From Gnetum montanum (Eukaryota; Streptophyta; Gnetopsida; Gnetales; Gnetaceae), in assembly GCA_015680685.1 (NCBI GenBank), contig MNCI01015561.1:468418-532417 (forward strand): a stretch of 64,000 bases of DNA, in the 5' to 3' direction. Positions 59,105-64,000 of this stretch are shown one piece after another. Numbering within the stretch: position 1 is the stretch's first letter; every line of letters begins with the position of its first letter. The notes below the pieces were generated by a model. The model was not told the origin of the DNA and ran no database searches. It saw nothing but the letters and a program-made list of their open reading frames with translations. A program made the translations under genes and the position numbers.

Positions 59105-60990
59105 TATCCCCATGACTGAATAAAAACTCGTCCTCGAGTTCTTTACAAAATATTGGGACAGTATGGGATTACTGACTCAAATGAAACTAATGGTGAATGG
59201 AATGACATGTGAATGGATCATCATTACAAGATAAGACAAAACTGGTGTTCACGACAACAAGAGTGAACACTTTATACATTTTACATCAGGCCTTATTTGG
59301 CAACTGAGAAAGAGAGAGAGAGAAAGAAATTTTGTTGCTGCCAATGCCAAGATTACACCTTTCGTTGTCTATCCATAAGCATGCCATCCATCTTGTTCCT
59401 TGCATAGCTGCTTCAGCACTGCTCCATTCCAAGTATTCTCTCCAAATTCAATCCGTTGTTGTATGATCATCATATGCACACACAACACAGTCTTTATATT
59501 AGCAAGGGTAAATGAATCATAATGCAATTGATACCTTGCTTCAGTGATTGGTCTATTGGCTAAGTTGTGGTATGGCTGATACAGATCTAGAGATATCATA
59601 GTGGTGACTACTGAAGGTGTAGGGGTTAGGAGAAAATCAAAAAATTTGGGTCCGGACCCCCATGACTAAGAGCGAACCTTCAGTAGTGATAGAATGGAGA
59701 AAGAATAAAGAACAAGAAAGATGGAGAAAAAGAGACAACTATAACATCGATGAAATGGATGTCAAGATGGAAATGAACAAAACAGAGTGGATTGCAAAAA
59801 TGTTAAGGGAAAGAATTTAACTAATGCACCAAAGAGGAATGTCAGTGGGTCCTCCCCAAAGCAGGCTCATGCCCTTAATGCCCTAACAAACCCACATTCA
59901 AAGAGTCCATAGGCTCTGGGAATGTCTTTTGGAACAAGAGTTAAAGTCTTAACCGCAAGAATTTACCAAAAATAAAACAATGCATCAACCAAAATATACA
60001 CTAATGATACAACTGGAAATGAGGTGAACAATGGAGAGAAGGATGGAGAGAAGAGAAAGGAATGGAATCCCAAGAACAAGGTGGTGTATAGCCCCTTGTG
60101 TGTTTCATGATTAATGTGACTTAGTAGATCCCATTCCAAGTCCGACCTCAAACAAACCACTTCCAGTGACTTTGCATTAATGCATTCAACCAATCCATCC
60201 TCTTGAAGTAACAAGAATGTCTCCACCAAAGAGTGACTACCATTCCGACGAAACGAAGGAGAAGAGAATGGGAAGCGAGAAGGGCCTTAGTTAAAGGGAA
60301 CATTTTTATTTTAGTTCCATAACCAATGCTTGTAGCCCGAATGATTATTTCGTCTAAGGGGTGTGCTTTGAATTCTTACTTTTTTTTATGTGTTTATACG
60401 TGAGAACCACACCATGCAAAGACTTTATTATTTTTATTTGCTTAGCTTCTTGATAACTGGGTAACGTCAAAACAGTAAGAAAACTCAAGAAGAAAACATC
60501 CAAGCACCCAAGAGAATGGCCAACACAAATGCATCAAGTTCCCTTGAAGTCACACCCTTGTCAATCCTTGAGTTCTTCCTTAGTTTGAGAAATGCCCAAT
60601 CACCGATTCATTAATAGTTCTTATTTTAAAAGGATTGTACATTTCCAAGCCGAGAGAGACCATAGAAATTTGTGGATGTATGGATGAAGTGAACTCATTG
60701 CCTGTCATTTCAAAAGAAACATACCTTAGTATCAACATCATAACTTAAAGGTAAAAACCAAACACTAGCAATCAATAGAAAAAATAATTCATACCATCAT
60801 GAAGAACACTTATTGAATGAAAAACTTGACAAGATGGATATCACACACACACACAAATACAAAAAATGAAAAAGTATAACGATGTTATAAAAAAAACAAG
60901 AAAAGTTAAAGAAATTTGTAAAACAAAAATGTGTAAAACAAAAACTAAAAAGAACTGAGGGTCCCAAATGATTAGCATAGGTGGCCATCT
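59105..60990 (-). other. Non-coding tail of element B
   Basis: Contains the 3' polypurine tract (59108-59117), a pyrimidine tract (59305-59330), an intron-like segment (59474-59534, with the acceptor AG changed to AT), a second tract copy (59657-59667), the 'aaggggtgtgctttgaattc' module (60356-60375) and TTTTGTTTTAC repeats (60887-60950). All correspond in order to the tail of A. Confidence 0.72.
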
Positions 60991-63900
60991 CCCCCATGAC
61001 TGAATGGAAAGGGAGAGATCTGAAATAATGAACGTTTATTTGAATTTCTTAAAAGTTTCCAACTTCTCTCGATTGATGTTTTCAAGTTAAGGGGTGGAAG
61101 TCGACGATGCTCATACTCCAATGTATCTATGCCTTGGTTATGGGCGTAAGTTGTTCCCCCAGTTTGTTCCATGCATGTTGGTGGGTTGCTCTTTTGATTA
61201 GCTGTCAATGACGAGGTGTCCACTTGTTGTGTGGTTGCTACATACAAGCATCTTTGTATCAGAGTTTCTAGGGCACACCTGTTGCATGTAGGAGATGCTG
61301 AGCATGCCTCCATGTCATCACCCGATGAGTCACTGTATGTGATGCATTAAACTTTCTTCTTCTCAATCTTTCCATAAATGTTTACCTTAGATATTTCCAA
61401 GGAAAGATCGCAGATTCCTAAGCATGCGTCTATTGTACTTAGCCATGCCCTTCCCATTATAATTAGGAAGTCCCCTTTGTTGCTGTTGACTTCTATCACC
61501 AAGAAATCATCTGGGTATGACCAACCACACACAGTGGTAACGATGTCCTCCACCAATCCTAAGGGAATGGTGATAGACTGGTCCACTAGCTCTAGTTGAA
61601 TATTGCTCTTCTTAAGTGGAGGTAGGTTCTAGGCTTGATACATCTCTCGTGATATTAAGTTGACTCCGGAACTTGAGTCAAGAAGAGCCTTATGAGGTTC
61701 GTTCCCAGTGACTTGGAGGTAGATTAAGGGACTTCCAGGATCAAAGAGTTTCCTGGGAAGGTGACCTACCTTGATCCAGTTAGTTATGGTATGTGTTAAC
61801 ATAACCGTATGCGTTGAGCTCTGGTATTGGTTTGAAGGGAGCTCTGAAGCCTTATGTGTTAGAGGAGCATACACAGACTCAACCACTTGTGGTTGTGAGG
61901 GCTTGTCTGGGCTTTTGGTTTTGAAGAAAGGTCTTCTCTTCTTGTGGTTGTCAGAACCAGTAGCGGGTTGAAGGTTTACAGCTCTCGTAGCATTATGTTG
62001 CTGCGGTTGAGTGGGGAGTTCCCCTTGCATTGTTGGAGTGGGAGGTAGTGGAACTACTGGCGTAAGAGTGGTGGATGGATTTGGAGGATGGTATGTATGT
62101 GGAGCATCTCCCGAAGGAGAAGGAGTCCTTCTAAAATACTCCTGAACTTGGTAGTGATGTTGTGGAGTTGTGTGACCCATGGAGTCACTTGGAGAAACCG
62201 GCTACTGCACGTAGTAGCCATAAGGATCTGGTTGCCGGTAAGGGTATTGTTGCCTCGGCGGTGGCATCCCCCATGACTGTGGGTGTTGCCACTACTGGTG
62301 TTGCCCGATAGGTTGTGGTGGAGTTCCACTTGGATAGTACGTTAATGGTTGATGAAACTGCCTTGGGTTATCTTGGGGATAAGGTAACCTTTGGGTGCCT
62401 ATCATTTGTTAAGTCTTGGGTTGAGTGCATACACCCTAGACTCTTGTAGATGTGAGATGATTGGACAACATCCTTTAGGATGGTCATATTGGCAAATATC
62501 ACATCCATTGTCATTGTCTGTATCCGAATCCACAACCTCATCGACGATAGTCATTTTTCCCTTACCCTTGTTACGTGCAGGGTCTAAATCTCTCTGCTTT
62601 TTCTTGTCATGGTCACTACTTCATTCCTCCTTAGATTCTTCTACGATTTTTAGGACAGTTTCAATTTTACTATCTAAGGAGCTCCATATTTGATCTACCT
62701 TAGCCAATACTTCTATTGTTAGCTTTTGAAGCGGCAAGGTTTTTCTATTCACCAACTCTTCGAGTGGTGACTCATCCTCTTCATCGCAAAATCTCACTCC
62801 CCTCTTTTGGAGGGAAGGATCACGGTTATACTCTTTCGTGCTTTCTCTTTTCCGTAGCTCCCCTTCTTCTTTAGCTACTTGCTCCAACAATTAATGAATT
62901 TCATGGGATCTAAGTTCTGATAATCTCCCTTGGGCATATGTCTCAAGGGTTCTCCTAGTTTCGTACCTTAGCCCATCTACGAGATGGCGGAGTTGATCCC
63001 GTTGTGCGTAACCATGGCCTGGGCAACGATGTAGCAATGCGTAATATCGGCCCATGGCAGCATCCAAGGGTTCATGAGTGCCTTGCTTCCATCCTTGGAT
63101 CTACTTACGCAAGTTAGACACTCTAGAGTACATTTGGTATTTATCGTTGAACAACTCTAACATCGTACTCCATCTCCTAATGGTTTCCAGCTCTAAGGAC
63201 TAGTACCAACTCTCTGCTTCCTTTATGAGTGTCCTAGGAAACAACTTTAATTTCTGCCACTTGTTTTCAATATTTTGCAAGGCACAGGCATTGTGGAATG
63301 CCTGTAAATGATTCTACGGATCAACATTGTATCCCCCCTCAAATCGTGGGATGTTATTCATATCCAATCTCTTGATTTGGCTGTCTTTTTTATGCCTTTT
63401 GGGTATTCTAACTACCTCCATAATATCTAGCATACTTCAAGTGGCAAGTAGGGGTTCGTCATGATCATCTCTTTCATGACGTCTATGATGTCTACGTTAT
63501 TCCCTACTTTCCCTTCTACCATGCCTAGACTCTCTAGACTGCCCTCGTCCTCTCTCTCGACTCTCTCGTCGAGGTCTCTCATTTCGCTTCTCCTTATCCT
63601 CACCGTTATGCTCTTGATGACTGCATCCTGACGTGGAAGGAGAGGGTGAATGATGTGATGAATGGGAAGAAGAAGGAGAACCATCTCCATGATGATCTTT
63701 CTTACCTTCTCTTCTGTGACTACAACCCCGATCGTGATGACGATCTGAGTACCTGTCCTTGTCATGTGTTTTTATTCCCTCAGTGAATAGTTGGCATTCA
63801 CGAAGATCAAAACCAGGGTTTTGTATCATGAAGCGTAGGTTCTGATACCCCACCTCCTCACTATCGTTAGGAGGGGGAACATCATTTGATGGAGAACCTG

Positions 63901-64000
63901 TTATAAGTGGTTCACCATCTCCAATTTCGCTTAGGACGTGCGGGGCCCCTTTGCTCTTCAACAATGTATGGTGGCTCTCTTGCCTTGAGTCCCTTAAACG
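60972..64000 (-). pseudogene. gag-protease of element B, partial and decayed
   Basis: Runs from beyond the right edge to the stop near 60972. Gag N-terminal region with Arg/Glu/Ser-rich repeats (63964-63497), gag core with ESWY and MLELF near 63210-63160, charged part (62890-62621), knuckle region near 62490, Pro/Thr-rich linker, protease (62180-61347; LLDSSSGVNLISREMYQ, where A has DSGSG), then the same C-terminal extension as A ending in SHGGDGHLC at the internal polypurine tract (60991-61001). A few stops and frame changes; no RT. The Gly-to-Ser change in DSG should disable the protease. Confidence 0.87.

Larger units (their letters stand above)
58261..64000 (-). mobile_element. Element B: non-autonomous Athila-like element, 5' end outside window
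   Basis: The 3' LTR is at 58261-59104, the tail at 59105-60990 and the gag-protease region from 60972 to the window edge. Same architecture as A and clearly the same subfamily (LTR palindromes, gag, tail modules), in opposite orientation. It is inserted in the gag of element E; the left flank is ccttt, the right one cannot be seen. Confidence 0.88.

Noticed and set aside
62054-62329. Second minus-strand ORF overlapping the gag linker of B
   Set aside because: It is the shifted frame of the Pro/Gln-rich linker and is explained by frame changes in the decayed gag.
1-64000. tRNA, rRNA or other RNA genes
   Set aside because: No cloverleaf with conserved A/B boxes or rRNA blocks was recognised; the tRNA-like matches are primer-binding sites only.

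Overview
The window is a repeat-dominated stretch of a large plant nuclear genome. I find no intact host gene, rRNA, tRNA or bacterial-type feature. Nearly everything recognisable is LTR retrotransposon of the Ty3/gypsy superfamily. Most of it is an Athila-like lineage: the primer-binding site complements plant tRNA-Asp, the knuckle is CX2CX3HX3C, the protease is DSG, and the RT/RNase H/integrase are Athila-like. One large Tat-lineage element is also present. AT-rich intergenic DNA, deep nesting and strong C-to-T decay fit a seed plant with a very large genome, possibly a gymnosperm; the species cannot be read from the sequence.

Layout. 1-3486 is AT-rich DNA without genes. 3487-4231 is a probable solo LTR. 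4281-11355 is element A (+), complete, with a perfect 5-bp target duplication (CATAG); it carries only gag-protease and a 2-kb non-coding tail. 11361-14300 is unrecognised AT-rich DNA. 14300-15026 is a fragment of a retroelement 'additional ORF' (aORF). 15027-17935 is the 5' half of element G (+), which meets the 5' half of element H (-) tail to tail at about 17936; H ends in an LTR piece at 20019. 20020-31710 is element I (-), a decayed Tat-type element with a long LTR built of about 205-bp hairpin repeats, a pol region, and a spacer between protease and RT. That spacer holds, on the opposite strand, a fragment of what looks like an FCP1/NIF-type HAD phosphatase gene.

From about 31710 to the right edge the base layer is element E (-). 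It is split by three later insertions: D (-, 32106-40416, pol internally deleted), F (+, 43125-56397, complete with CTTGT target duplication, gag-pol plus aORF) and B (-, 58261 to beyond 64000, gag-protease only, close relative of A).

How they fit together. F and the more damaged D represent the pol-bearing form. A, B and probably E have the same LTR ends, gag and protease but no RT or integrase, so they look like non-autonomous derivatives that would need enzymes from a pol-bearing partner. All of them share a second polypurine tract at the end of the coding region followed by a TTTTGTTTTAC repeat, and A, B and F share a 60-65 bp intron-like segment. In F this segment precedes the aORF; in A and B only the remnant is left. 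A is the youngest by LTR similarity and ORF condition; F has lost all three integrase catalytic acids to G-to-A changes.
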